Source: Lepidostoma basale
Taxonomy: Eukaryota; Arthropoda; Insecta; Trichoptera; Lepidostomatidae
Direction: 5' to 3'
DNA: 64,000 nt
Assembly (NCBI GenBank): GCA_022606425.2
Contig: JAHDVF020000215.1
Span: 1,364,001-1,428,000, forward strand
Position numbers and translations under genes: made by a program. A model generated the notes under the pieces. That model searched no databases and was not told where the DNA came from. It saw only the letters and a list, made by a program, of their open reading frames with translations. Of this stretch, positions 1 to 9,944 are shown piece by piece (position 1 is the stretch's first letter; every line of letters begins with the position of its first letter).

Positions 1-57
1 AAAATTAAATTATCAACATGTTTCGGGACACAGATGCCCTTTTCAGTGTAATTAAAA
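1..57 (-). mobile_element. HH-4 element relic with damaged hammerhead core
   Basis: Read on the minus strand this holds CTGAAAA at 46-40, a G-rich/C-rich stem II (GGG with CCC) at 39-25, GAAA at 24-21, then CATG and TT. The order is that of a minimal type I hammerhead. The conserved G of CTGANGA is changed to A and one T is missing beside the expected cleavage site, so stem I no longer pairs. Probably inactive. Confidence 0.45.
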
Positions 58-164
58 TATAATATATACAAATTAAATTTAACATGAATAAGGTTATAAG
101 TTTTAACAAAAATGTGTTTCTTTGAGAAAATAACTATATTCGTACATGAATATATTATTTAATG

Positions 165-285
165 TCTATCAAAGCGAATCGTGTCATTCTCGTAAAGTAT
201 AATAAAGTTCTAGAAAGCAGACATTTCTAATAATTTTTAAATACAAAGAAAGTTTTACAACATTGTTCAAGAAACAATCAATTTT
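165..285 (+). repeat. HH-1 palindrome, right arm only (relic)
   Basis: Matches the right arm of HH-1 copies at 14.3 and 40.1 kb: a GCGAA...GTCATTC segment, then TAATAAAGTTCTAGAAA and a terminal block ending GTTCAAGAAACAATCAA. The left arm is absent, so this is a truncated or decayed copy. Confidence 0.6.
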
Positions 286-800
286 CGTGATCTACAAAGC
301 ATGTTCCATAGTTAGTAGGATCTCGTTACGCCCCTGCGCTCACCCCTACAGCCTGACTAAAGTACCTCCTCGTGAGGGGTTACGTGGGGCACCTCTTCGG
401 AGGTACGGCACAATCAATCAGAGACAAGTGCCGACTTTATGGACCAATATGTGAGATGAGTCGCGCAAGATTGTATACACGATACGATCATTTTCAATAT
501 TCGAATTATCTTGAGAGTACTATCTGTTTATCACCCTTATCATAGGGGCTTCATAATTACCGTATTAATTTCTTCTATGTTCGCCTTCACTTTGTGTTAT
601 GATAAAAACAATAATGATAAAAACTTTAAATAAACGTGTTTAACGGTTATCTATAAAACCTATTGTCTATTATAGTCTTACTTGTTTATACGATTCCGTT
701 TCTACAAGAAATAAAACTTAATAAAATATTTTAATATCAGAAAAACGCTTTTTTTTTAGTTTAAAATAATTCTTTTAAAATTATTTTGTTATTAATTTTT
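286..800. other. Unassigned stretch with a short GC-rich patch
   Basis: No gene or repeat recognised. A GC-rich patch at about 318-440 contains CCTCCTCGTGAGGGG and CCTCTTCGGAGGTACGGC and may be an old repeat. The rest is AT-rich. Confidence 0.3.
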
Positions 801-804
801 GATA

Positions 805-1000
805 AACTTAAGGCGTTAACACAGTGGAATTTTACGATGATGACTTATTTATGAATTAAAACACTGTTTTTTTCACGTTTGACTTTTTTTCCGCCTCTCG
901 GAAGAGGAAAGGTTTTTCATCACTATCATCGTTAGAACGATGTGTGAAACCTTCGAAATAAAAATTGTTACATTTGAACAATGTTTTGAAAACGTCGTAT
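805..1000. repeat. HH-3 palindrome relic
   Basis: Begins with the terminal module shared by HH-2 and HH-3 (GGCGTTAACACAGTGGAATT) and the HH-3 arm (AATTAAAACACTGTTTTTTTC). The centre is degraded: ATCATCGTTAGAACGAT and GAAACCTTCGAAAT survive, but the core order is lost. Confidence 0.5.
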
Positions 1001-1004
1001 TTTC

Positions 1005-1135
1005 ACATCTTTTTGCACTTTTCACAAACATTTTTCGGGCAGCAGATGCCCTTCCTCAGTCTAGAAATTTAAATGTTAAAAATTTTACACCGAGGAAGAG
1101 CGTCGGCGTCCCGAAACATGTTTATGAATATTGAA
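1005..1135. mobile_element. HH-4 palindrome with hammerhead-like cores on both strands
   Basis: Minus-strand core: CTGAGGA at 1059-1053, stem II with GGGCA pairing TGCCC at 1052-1037, GAAA at 1036-1033. Plus-strand core: CCGAGGA at 1090-1096, GAAA at 1113-1116, CATG then TT. The minus copy keeps the catalytic boxes and a 5-bp stem II, but stem I is weak. The plus copy has C in place of the conserved U of CUGANGA. Confidence 0.5.
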
Positions 1136-1309
1136 AAAAGTTTTGTGAAAATACAATATTTTCAAAACTTTATTTAGTATGTGAATCCACAACACAAAGT
1201 GATAGCGAATATAAAAGAAATTGTTAAAATCATTCATTAAAAAAATATACATTTCTATCATAATCTCAAGCTTATATAAAATATAAACATTTTCTATAAG
1301 TTTTATTAT

Positions 1310-1400
1310 ACTCGTATTTTATTTCATAATGCGTAAGACTAGCGAAACATGTCATTCACACGACGTTTTGACATCATTATTCTAGAACAAAATGTTGTTT
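1310..1400 (+). repeat. HH-1 right-arm fragment
   Basis: Contains GCGAAACATGTCATTC, the diagnostic junction of the HH-1 right arm, in degraded flanking sequence. No CTGA-type box precedes it. Confidence 0.4.
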
Positions 1401-1494
1401 TTTGCATATGTGAGATGAGTAAGGACTCAAGCAAGAGAATAGTTTTATAATCTCGCCCCAAGATTGAATTGGTTCGATAAAAATAGATAATATG

Positions 1495-1900
1495 TAGAGG
1501 GGAGTATTGCGCCGGGGCGGGAGCCGATCTGTGATCTTCCAGCGAGAGTGAAATGTTCTCGGCAGAGTGACCTTCTCCTGAGCGTCCATCTCAGTAATTA
1601 AATACCGCGGCCCGCCTCCCCCCGCCCGGCCCCTCGCCCTCCCAACAGGTGATTTATTAAGGGGAAAGCCGAACGCTGTAATGAAATACTGGAACCGACA
1701 TTGCTCCCGTTAGGGATATATTAAATTTTCTCGGCTTTATTGTTAAAGTTCATCAGCGGAGGGATATTAAAGGAGCAGTTAAGAATACCTGATTCCAACT
1801 TAATTATTGCTTCCCGAAAACTTTTTTAATTTTAGAATCGTTTTTGACATTTCCTTTTGGACGCGTTCACGCTTCGTGTCTTGTGTGGGACTGTATTAGC
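1495..1900. promoter_or_regulatory. GC-rich single-copy island, candidate regulatory DNA
   Basis: A GC-rich block at about 1500-1660 with C-rich runs is followed by mixed sequence with GGTGATTTATTAAGG, AGGGATATATTAAA and AGGGATATTAAAGG. It resembles no repeat seen elsewhere in the window and has no long reading frame. Regulatory function is inferred only from composition and uniqueness. Confidence 0.3.
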
Positions 1901-1923
1901 GCGCCGCGCGACCTTCTACAATT

Positions 1924-2140
1924 GACAACCTTCGTAGCCGAGTGATTAGTATGTGCTACGACTGCCGTACCGAAGGTCCCGGGCTCGATACCCGGCGATG
2001 ACACACTGTCTTTGTTGTATGCTGTAGAATTCACGTGATAATAAAATTACCTATCACATGTCATGGGAATCAATATGATAGCTATACGCTTTACATCGAT
2101 TTGACTCGCGCTCTACAATAATATCGTAATAATAATAATG
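1924..2140 (+). mobile_element. SINE-A, tRNA-derived SINE, near full length
   Basis: The tRNA-like head has an A box (TAGCCGAGTGATTAGT) and a B box (GGGCTCGATACCC). The body includes TAGAATTCACGTGATAATAA and CACATGTCATGGGAATCAA and ends in (AAT)n. The same body recurs at 39.7, 41.4, 49.1 and 51.0 kb. Pol III would start from the internal boxes; movement would need a LINE partner. Confidence 0.8.
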
Positions 2141-2284
2141 TATTAATAACTTTATGCTTTTATTATCACAACATGTTCTCCTCTTGCACATGTCGAATAA
2201 CGTATCATTTTTAATAAAATCTTAAATACCCAAAATCGTTTTCATTAATAGTTTTGTATATAGACTACACTTTTGACATAATGC

Positions 2285-2375
2285 AAATAATTATTACGAA
2301 TGAAAACATCTGTTTTCTAGAAGTTGAATTATATTTTAAGGGTATGACATGTTTTGGGTTCGTATAGTTCGTATA
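2285..2375 (+). repeat. HH-1 palindrome, left arm
   Basis: TTACGAATGAAAACATCTG, then TTTTCTAGAAGTTGAATTAT and GGGTATGACATGTTTTGGG match the left arm of HH-1. The right arm is not present nearby. Confidence 0.6.
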
Positions 2376-2679
2376 GTGTTCTACCGTTTAATTTGCCCTG
2401 GTTGCAACCCCTGAATGATTGTTTGGCGTTGAGGTCGCCCGCCACTACGACGTTCAGTCCCAACGCCATGAGTGTGTTTATGTATTTTTTTTTTAATTTT
2501 ACGAAGACATTTGATAATGTCTGATAAGATAATTGTTGCTTACTACTTGCGAAATTCTAGATGATTCATTGTGAGCATTAGTGATCGCCTGGTCGACAAT
2601 AAAAAATTTAGAAGTTATCTAGAAATTTTATTTTATTTTATATGAATTATATGTTTTTACTGTCTAAGGCATTCTCAAC

Positions 2680-3360
2680 AATAATAATAATAATAAATTG
2701 GACAAGTTCCCTTCTTATCAAAAACCCTTCTCATCAGGAAAGGATAATTTGAAACGGTGCATTTTGAGTCTCGATATAAACTTTGAGTGATTCTCAATGC
2801 ACTGGAGGTCTACCGGAAGATTGTTCCAGGCTGAAGGGCCGACTACCGCGAAGGCTTGATCGTTAAAGTTTGTGCAAGGACAGCGTTTTGGCACAGTCAA
2901 TCTACCGATCGCAGAATACTGTCTGGCATTCAGGTTCGCGTTGATGTAGAGTTCAGATGTATAAGCTGGTGCCATTCCATGGAACGCCTTTAATTCGAAT
3001 GTCGCAGATTTTAGATGACTTGTATCAGTGGGGTCACAGAAAGAGTAAATTTGATGGTCGTCAGTATAGCAATGCAACAGAAAGCAGGAGAATTTTATAA
3101 TTTTGGCCACATGGTTCATAAACATTATGAATAGAAGGGGTCCCGGCACAGATCCTTGGGGAACTTCAGATTCGACTACGAGAAAAGGGAACACTTCACC
3201 TGCGACCTGAATCTTCTGTGAGCGATTCGACATATACGAGGATAACCGGTTAATTGCCTTACCGTTGAATATGTTATCTTCAGTGGCTTTATATAATAGT
3301 AGTCGCAAGTGATCGATGGTATCAAATGCAGCACTCACGTCGAGTAAAGAAAGCAATGGT
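2680..3360 (-). pseudogene. CR1-like non-LTR retrotransposon, 3' part of reverse transcriptase ORF, internally deleted
   Basis: A 212-codon frame on the minus strand shows reverse transcriptase motif A (LLDVSAAFDTIDH, residues 4-16), motif B (VPQGSVPGPLLF, 65-76) and motif C as YTDD (97-100) instead of YADD. At about residue 115 it jumps to the C-terminal region (GRLTVPKRCP...FAVVGPSAWNNLP). The fingers/palm-to-thumb segment is therefore missing. It lacks the endonuclease and ends in an (ATT)n tail at about 2686-2700. This is a dead 5'-truncated copy; clade assignment rests on motif style. Confidence 0.8.
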
Positions 3361-3574
3361 AACTTGTCCTATTCGTTCGCCAGTACAAGATCTGATGTAA
3401 TACACAGTAATTCTGTTTCAGTGGAATGAAATGATCTAAATACATATTGCAAATGTTAAGCAGTGTTGCGCCAGTTATGCAGTGTTGCCGGTTCGCACGC
3501 CGCAACTAAATTCTCGGAATTTTATTGCCACACCTCGTATATGGTAATGATATTTAAATCCCATATTAAACATA

Positions 3575-3930
3575 AAACATAATATTGTATAATAAAACCT
3601 CTAGAAAACAGACGTTTTCATTCGTATTAATTATTTAATATGAATAATTAACATGAATGAAAACGTCTGTCTTTTATGAGTTTTTTAAATATATTTTAGA
3701 TAAAATGACATATTTTGCCCTTCTAAGGCATTATCAAATGAAATTTGATAATGTGAGGCTTCATCAAATGACAGTTGATAACGTGAGACATTATCAAATG
3801 ACATTTGATAATGCCTTATTCCATCTAAAATATAATAGAACTCCTAGAATACAGACCTTTTCTTTCATATTAATTATCTAATATTGAGTTTTACATCACC
3901 GTTCAAGAAACAATAAATATTTAAATAATA
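3575..3930. mobile_element. HH-1 palindrome with extra arm and expanded centre
   Basis: A right-arm piece (about 3590-3640) is followed by a full palindrome from about 3650. Both arms carry the block around GAATGAAAACGTCTG and its complement. The centre is expanded into several alternating copies of ATTATCAAATG and CATTTGATAATG (about 3728-3815). The hammerhead-like core is disrupted: TTTTGCCC replaces TTTCGCCC. Confidence 0.65.
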
Positions 3931-3934
3931 ATTA

Positions 3935-4470
3935 AAATAACGATTTTTTTTACTTTTTCACTTAAATATTTAATATGGAATTTGTTTCACAAACAATAAA
4001 TGAGTTTATGTATCTGAGAAAAGCAAAATTTAAAAATTGTGAATTCCATAAAGCCCCATAGTAATATTATTCCGCCCGAACATCTCCCTTCCCCGCGCTT
4101 CTGCAATACAACTCACGTCAGAGGAAATAAGAAAAGCTTTCCGCATTAAAAGTTCAATTTCTTTCGCTGGATCCTCTACCGCTTTTAATTTCCTGTCATA
4201 TTTCGCACACGCGGTGTGCTAGACTCCTCGCCGGCTGATGTGGTATGGTGTGTGGGATTCGAGGCTGGTGTGATGCGGTGCCCGGTATATGGCACATTCA
4301 TATATGTGGTCATGTTTTGTTTTGTCACGATTTGTTGGCCATTATATAAAAATATATTTGTATTTTTTATTCATTTATTTAGTTTTTTAAATAGGTTTTT
4401 GTTTTGTGGTGACAAACCTTCTTCTTCTTCTTTTTATTTATTAACATACATACATGTGTGGATACTCTGT
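3935..4470. other. Unassigned stretch with a GC-richer patch
   Basis: About 4070-4310 is GC-richer and looks single copy. Its short open frames show no recognisable domain. The remainder is AT-rich. No repeat was identified. Confidence 0.3.
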
Positions 4471-4750
4471 AGGCCGTGCCACACTGTTTAAAACAAGCTC
4501 TCCACAGGGGTGACCTTGGTGGAGAGCTGTGGAGCCCACGGTTGGTGTAGCGTCCACATACTGTTGTAAACAACCTCTTCACATGTGGAATGCGTGTTTA
4601 AACGGTGGATCCACACGCATACAATGCGCGTCCGTCCACAAAATTTGTTGGAGGTCAAACGAATTTTGGTTTCAAACAAGGGTCTACACAGTTTTAAACC
4701 GCCGGTGGAGACCGATGTGGAGAGCTTGTTTAAATCAGTGTGGCGCGGCT
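4471..4750. mobile_element. MITE-like element with ~40-bp terminal inverted repeats
   Basis: The left end has GCCACACTGTTTAAAACAAG then CTCTCCACAG; the right end carries its imperfect complement (CTTGTTTAAATCAGTGTGGC, preceded by TGTGGAGAG). Total length is about 280 bp, GC-richer than its surroundings, and no transposase is encoded. The target duplication is not clear, so the superfamily is unassigned. It abuts a LINE-P fragment on its right. Confidence 0.65.
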
Positions 4751-5138
4751 TTAAGATAGAGTGTCGAATGAAAATATAAGAAGTGAATGCGATGCGAATG
4801 ATGGTGTTATGAAAAAAATAATTAAAGGATCATTAAGATGGTTTGGACACATGGAAAGAATGAATGAAGAAAGAATGGTAAAAAAAAGTATATGTTAACG
4901 ATGTAAATGGAACCAAAAATAGAGGAAGACCGAGGAAAACGTGGCACGATCAAATAAATCAAATATCGAATGTCGGCCTTGTGAGGAGTCAGAGAAATCG
5001 ATGCGCGTGCATGACACGATGTATGAATGTTGAGGAAACGAGAGAAATATGTCAGGAAATAAAAGTGTGGCAGTCCATTCTTTCTGCCTACCCCTTCGGG
5101 GAGACGGCGTAATGGTTGGTTAGTTAATTAGTTAGTTA
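4751..5138 (+). pseudogene. LINE-P 3' fragment with (GTTA)-type tail
   Basis: Encodes, across at least one frameshift in an A-run near 4880, the LINE-P C-terminal region: GSLRWFGHMERM, RGRPRKTWHDQIN, then CMNVEE and VWQSILSAYPFGE. It ends in imperfect GTTA repeats at about 5113-5138. It is 5' truncated and non-functional. Confidence 0.8.
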
Positions 5139-5156
5139 CCTACATACATACCAGTA

Positions 5157-5440
5157 TTCTTCCGTTCACGCCGTTCACATACGAGTATACCTTCTTTACC
5201 ATTCTGTCTTCACTCATTCTTTCCATGTGTCCAAACCATCTTAATGACCCTTTCCTTATTTTGTTCATAACACTTTCATTCGCACCACATTCACTTCTTA
5301 TACTTGCATTTGTCACTCTATCAAATACAGATTTGCCACACATTCGTCTTAGAGATCTCATTTCTACTGCATTTATTCTACTTTCATCCTTCTTTTGCCA
5401 GTTCCATGCTTCACTTCCATACATAAGGTTCACACCATAT
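5157..5440 (-). pseudogene. LINE-P fragment, reverse orientation, truncated at both ends
   Basis: An open minus-strand stretch encodes LMYGSEAWNWQKKDESRINA and RSLRRMCG, and on to MVKKVYSYVNGVNG, where homology stops just before the RGRP motif. It lies tail-to-tail with the plus-strand LINE-P copy ending at 5138. Another inverted LINE-P pair breaks near RGRP at 23.96 kb. Confidence 0.8.
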
Positions 5441-5499
5441 ATTATAAAGCAACTAAAAATCTCTATGAACTAATAACATATTACATTTTCTGCTAGTAA

Positions 5500-5890
5500 T
5501 CAGAATTCTTCACACCTTTAAGCCCTTGGTTTCACGTTTACTATAATTCCCTTCTCACGGGCGCTAAAGCGAGGAATCTAAAATTATACAAGGAGGCGAC
5601 GTTTGAATTAGAAAATAAAATTGATCGAAAAACCAATTTCCCCAAGTTGTAATTAAACCCGGCATGAGCCATCGCAGCTCGGGGACCGAGTCAATACGGA
5701 CGATTCATCACACAACATGTCAGCGGCCGGCCATTTCATTAAATCCCCTCAGATCAATATTATTAATAAAACTCTTTCTCGCCCCAGGATTTACAAGTCT
5801 TACGGGGGTGTATTAGCTTGTCGTGCTTTGTTTTCGGGTTAACCCCTAAGCACGCACAGGTTCTAGCGTCCAAGTAACACTATGATCTAC
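5500..5890. promoter_or_regulatory. GC-richer island, candidate regulatory DNA
   Basis: Single-copy within the window, with no long frame. TAATTAAACCCGGC, CATTTCATTAAATCCCC and ATTATTAATAAAAC give several TAAT/ATTA cores in a non-repetitive context. Regulatory role is inference. Confidence 0.3.
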
Positions 5891-5939
5891 AAATATATCT
5901 TAATCCTTATAAACAACATTTATTTTTTATATTATATTA

Positions 5940-6215
5940 TACTTTCAGATAAACTTGGCGTTAACACAACGAAAGTATAATAACGAATTTTTGTGATTTA
6001 AAGCACTGTTTTTTCCACTTTTGAGTTTTTTTTCTCGACACGTTTCGACGGCTTACACATTATCATCGGGAGAACGATAGAAACTCATCGTTCTCCCGAT
6101 GATGAAGGTGTAATCCTTCGAAACATGTCGAGAAAAATAAACTCATAAGTGTAAAAATCAGTGTTTTAATTCATAAAAGTTCGTTATTTTACTTTCGTGT
6201 AAAGTATTTAATTTG
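5940..6215. mobile_element. HH-3 palindrome, well preserved
   Basis: Begins with GGCGTTAACACAACGAAAG, a diverged version of the module shared with HH-2. Arms carry ACACTG...CCACTTTTGAG and the complement. Plus core: stem I TTCTC at 6091-6095 pairs GAGAA at 6130-6134; CCGATGA at 6096-6102; stem II GAAGG/CCTTC at 6103-6119; GAAA at 6120-6123; CATG; TC at the cleavage position. The minus copy of the core lies at 6075-6032. Both have C at position 4, where functional hammerheads have U. Confidence 0.65.
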
Positions 6216-6244
6216 TGGTGTGGCATTATTATAAATAGCCGACA

Positions 6245-6495
6245 TCGTGGATCTTACACCTAAATTAAAGCGGTAATGGGCTGGATATATCGCAAGACAG
6301 GACAATACCCAATGGACACCCAGAATATTTCAGTGGAGGTCTTGTACAGATAATAGGGGTGTAGTGAGGGCACCTAAAAAATAGACTGACGATATTGCCC
6401 GAATAGCTGGAACATCCTGGATACGGAAAAGATAAGACAGAAACGAGTGGAAGATAATGGAAGAGGTCTATTATATCTAGCAGTGAAGAGTGTTT
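6245..6495 (+). pseudogene. LINE-B (RTE/BovB-like) 3' fragment
   Basis: Plus-strand translation with several stops gives WAGYIARQDN, TDDIARIAGTSWI and DRNEWKIMEEVY. These align to the LINE-B end at 51.9-52.1 kb (HLARQGGNRW, WTDDIVKRVGKSWIQRWQDR, EAYIQQW). Decayed and 5' truncated. Confidence 0.7.
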
Positions 6496-6544
6496 GTTTA
6501 TCAAACCAACGGGTTTCGCTTTCGCGATCACAAATGGTTCAATG

Positions 6545-6645
6545 TTATATATCAAATCAAATCAAGTCAAATAATTTCATCAACAGACATAACAAAATTA
6601 AGGTTTAAGGCATATATTGAGAGCAGGTAAAATAATATATTGTAA
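6545..6645 (-). repeat. LINE-C 3' end with (TTGAT)-type tail
   Basis: AATCAAATCAAGTCAAAT on plus (tail on minus) is followed by CAACAGACATAACAAA and TTTAAGGCATATATTGAG. This matches the 3' flank of LINE-C copies at 28.95 and 52.4 kb. Confidence 0.55.
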
Positions 6646-6649
6646 AATA

Positions 6650-6932
6650 AAAACTAACTAACTAACTAACTATCATGCCGTCTCCCCGAAGGCGTAGGCA
6701 GAAAGAATGGACTGCCACACATTTCTTTTTTAACATATTTCTCTCACTTTCTCAACATTCATACGTCGATTTATCTGACTCCTCATGTGGCCGACATTCA
6801 ATATTTGATTTCTTTGATAGTGACACGTTTTCCTCGGTCTTCCTCTATTTTTAGTTCCATTCAAATCGTCAACATATACATTTTTTACCATTTTTTCTTC
6901 ATTCATTCTTTCTTGTCCATTTTTCATCTGAA
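6650..6932 (-). pseudogene. LINE-P 3' fragment with (GTTA)n tail
   Basis: The plus strand begins with five TAAC units (a GTTA tail on minus), then complements of the CMNVEKVREIC, NRGRPRKTCH and MVKNVYVDDLNGT segments. Frame is broken in places; 5' truncated at the MERM region. Confidence 0.8.
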
Positions 6933-6939
6933 CGTCGGG

Positions 6940-7200
6940 CTACGTGACCTGCTCACTGCCATTTTAGAGTCACCACCCAGTGGATGATGTCAGTGACCTT
7001 TGTTTTTTCTCTCACCGTATCGTTTCTGACTCTGTCTCTTAAACTTATTTCTAACATGGCTCTTTCCAAGGCTCTTTGGGTCACTCGTAGTTTCTCGGCA
7101 CTTCGTTTGGACAATGTTGCAGTTTCATGACCATAAGTACCAACTAGTAGAACGCAGGCTTCGTAGCCTGTTCGTTTCAGGTTGAACGGTATTTTCCGGT
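6940..7200 (-). pseudogene. LINE-B fragment adjoining LINE-P
   Basis: The minus strand encodes GHETATLSKRSAEKLRVTQR, ALERAMLEISLRDRVRNDTV and REKTKVTDII. This is nearly the same protein segment as the plus-strand copy at 35.3 kb. No 3' tail is left; it is joined directly to the 5' side of the LINE-P fragment. Confidence 0.75.
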
Positions 7201-7264
7201 TTTTCTATGTTTCCGAAAGCAGCCTCGCTTAGTCCAATTCTTCTAAGTCAAATATCTTAATTCT

Positions 7265-7560
7265 TTTAAAGTATTAAAAACAACACGTTTCGGAGGTGAT
7301 CTCCATCCTTATTTGTAAATATATAACTAAAATCTAAACAGAAAGGCTTATTATATCGTTTGAAAGACTTATATTATCTATATATAATAAGTCTCTCTTT
7401 GTTTAGAGTATAGTTATATATATTTACACCTGAGGATTGAGGTCGCCTCCGAAACACGCCGTGTTTAGTATTTTTATTATATAAAGATATTTTATAAATT
7501 ATAGTGGAAAATAAAAAGCGTTGTTTTTCAATTCCAAAGTTTTTATAATGAAATTCCAAA
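7265..7560. mobile_element. HH-2 element with hammerhead core on plus strand
   Basis: Plus core at 7426-7464: ACAC, CTGAGGA, stem II GAGG/CCTC, GAAA, CACG, then CC and GTGT. Stem I (ACAC/GTGT) and all catalytic boxes are intact, but U16.1 beside the cleavage site is C, which should block cleavage. A minus-strand partner at 7318-7281 keeps the GGAG.../CTCC stem and GAAA, but its CTGANGA box reads ATAAGGA. Confidence 0.6.
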
Positions 7561-7564
7561 GTGT

Positions 7565-8310
7565 AAACGCATTAAATTTCAATAATCAAATAGACAATTA
7601 TACTACCTTCAATCAATAATAGTAAACCCTTTGTGAGAGGTGAAGTATTCGCGAGGGACGTGAGATTTAATTAAATTAGTAGAATTTGAAACGACCAGTG
7701 GAAACTATAAAACTGCGATCTTTTTTCCCGTTTAATTAAAATTTGTTCATTAAATTTTCCTTCCTTAATGAGAGTTCCAACTAGAAATAATGGGGGTGTG
7801 GGGGCATAGGGAGAGGGTTAAGAAATGAATGTTATTACGTTTAAATAAATACCTACTTTATTATATTCTCGGAATTTGTTTTCCCAAATTAATTTCCCGA
7901 ATCGGTCTATTACGTTATTATATTTTTATGTACACTCAAATGGCTCCGCACTATTTTGGCAACATCGGAGAGTTAAACTACTAACAAGAATATTCTTCAA
8001 TGTATTCGTATTTTAATAAGTGCCCATTTTGGGCATCTGACAATATTAAAGAAATGTTTATAAACGTATTTGTTATATAGCGTTTGCTCAATACATATTT
8101 TTTTAATTTTTCTTTTACGGGGTCTTTGTAGTTAAGAATAATGTTAAACGAAATTTTCGTTGCCTTCTTCATTAACATATTTTACCACTGCCTCAATCAT
8201 AAAAGTTTTGTTAATTTTCTTATAGGGTTCACTGTCTATATTTCCATCAATTTTTTTATTAATATGTCTTAAGCTATATTTTTTAATACCTAATTAAAAA
8301 TTAAAAATTA
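7565..8310. other. Unassigned AT-rich stretch
   Basis: No repeat, gene or structured motif recognised. Short open frames lack any recognisable domain. Confidence 0.3.
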
Positions 8311-8720
8311 ACAGTTTTTTGGGATCTTAAGGAAATCCTTGTAACTCGTCTTTCTGGACCGACGTTTGGAAGATCGTACTTTCCTTCTTCAAGATTGTTA
8401 GGATAAGGGTGGTTAGGTTAGATTAGGTTTCTAAGATCGTTGCAGTCACCATCTTTAGCGTGATTAACCTCACCACCCTTATCATTTCGTTTCGGAGATC
8501 ATTGCAGTCTCCATCTTCAGGGTGGTTAACCTAACCACTCATATTGTTATAGATGGAAACTGCAACTACAATGAAAGACGAGTTGCACGGATTTTCCTAA
8601 GTTCCCAAAAAACAAATTGCTACTACCACCCTGAAGATGGAAACTGCAACAACAATGAAAGACGAGTTGCATGGATTTTCCTAAGATCCAAAAAAAAAAC
8701 AAATTGCTACCTACCGTGAA
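8310..8720. repeat. HH-7 inverted repeat with duplicated arm
   Basis: Arms carrying TTTTTTGGGATCTTAAGGAA and its complement flank a centre with CACCACCC/GGGTGGTTAGG. The right arm is tandemly duplicated: GATGGAAACTGCAAC starts at both about 8552 and 8637 (~85-bp unit). On minus, CTGAAGA at 8516-8510 is followed by stem II GGAGA/TCTCC and GAAA at 8495-8492, a hammerhead-like order, but the short stem III and triplet are not recognisable. Confidence 0.45.
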
Positions 8721-9440
8721 ATCTACGCAAAAAACTATATGTCATCATTACGCGGTACATTCTTCGTCGACGTATTTTGAATAGAATGTCACTTTTAAAA
8801 CGATTATATGAGGATCTTCTTCGAATATCAAAGTATAAATAAGCCTAAATTCGAGATCCTGGTGCGCAAGACTTATTAATCTGCCTAAAATCAGTCGTTA
8901 CGGGCAAAGAGATATTACAGGCAATGCCTGAATTTTGAACCAATTAAAATACGAAATTCTAAACAGGTGATTACAACAGTACATGGACACTATGATACCA
9001 TATGAGAAAAGTGAATCAAATAGTACAAATTCTGATATCAAGTTAAAGGGTAGTTGCATTGAAGACAAATACTATCCACCATATGTTGACTTATTTGTCT
9101 GTTGTATTATTTATGAAATGTTAGGAAATGCGATCTGAAATGCTTATTGGACAGGTCCAATTTATTATATCGCCATAAATATACATGACGCATTCCGGAC
9201 AGCACAAGGGAATGAAATAATATAGTTGGCGCTTATCGTTCTCATTAGAAATGACTTTTACGCTGACTTGTATTAGACGCCGTTATAGATATACAGCCCC
9301 CATGATATCACTATTGTTACTACATATTAGAAATTAATTCATTTACGACCTGTCTCTCGCTCTAGAGTTATGGATACTGCACGAGCCATATTGACTTACA
9401 CAATGAGCTGTTATAAATTATAACAACTTATAATGAATGT
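8720..9440. other. Unassigned stretch
   Basis: Mixed AT-rich sequence with no recognised repeat, gene or strong motif. Possibly single copy. Confidence 0.3.
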
Positions 9441-9459
9441 ATCCAAATGCGGAAAACAA

Positions 9460-9725
9460 TCATTCTTCTTCTTCTAATAGTGCCCCTCGACGTTGGCGAT
9501 CACTGTGACGAGGCGTTACTGGTATATTTTCTTGTTGCCTTCTCCAGAGATTTTCTACGTCTCGGTTTTGTGGCTCCGAAGATTCGTCAAACCCCCTCTC
9601 CGTGTCTGCTATAACCCTGATTACTGGTATGTTTTCTTGTTGCCTTCTCCAGAGATTTTCTATGTCTCGGTTTTGTGGCTCCGAAGATTCGTCATACGCC
9701 CTCTCCGTGTCTGCTATAACCCTGA
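9460..9725 (-). pseudogene. LINE-A-like 3' end with a 105-bp in-frame tandem duplication
   Basis: A (GAA)n tail on minus (TTCTTCTTCTTC at about 9462) is followed by the LINE-A terminal segment VIANV. Upstream, two tandem 105-bp units (9516-9620 and 9621-9725) each encode VIADTER..DESSEPQNRD then ENLWRRQQENIP, a 35-residue repeat. A 94-codon frame spans both. The protein is unknown to me and this may not be the element's true frame. Confidence 0.5.
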
Positions 9726-9944
9726 TGATAAAGTCAGTGATCACATTACCCGGGACTCACAAGATCACTAGGACCACTCTAGGACACCAGGGAGTCGGAC
9801 TTACTGGAAGTCATGCTTTGGCATCCAATGTGGCGTTTCACGGCATTTTATAAGTACCTGCCTTCTGTATATACCACCGTGGCACTTCTTGTCAATCGAG
9901 TCTCAAAAAATCATGTTTATATTATATACGTACTGCTTCTTCTT

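Noticed and set aside
1924..2000. A genuine tRNA gene at the SINE-A head
   Set aside because: The same head is attached to a repeated body in other copies and no intact cloverleaf with acceptor stem was found.
3720..3815. CRISPR-like alternation of ATTATCAAATG words
   Set aside because: The words are the two arms of the HH-1 centre copied several times; no spacers.
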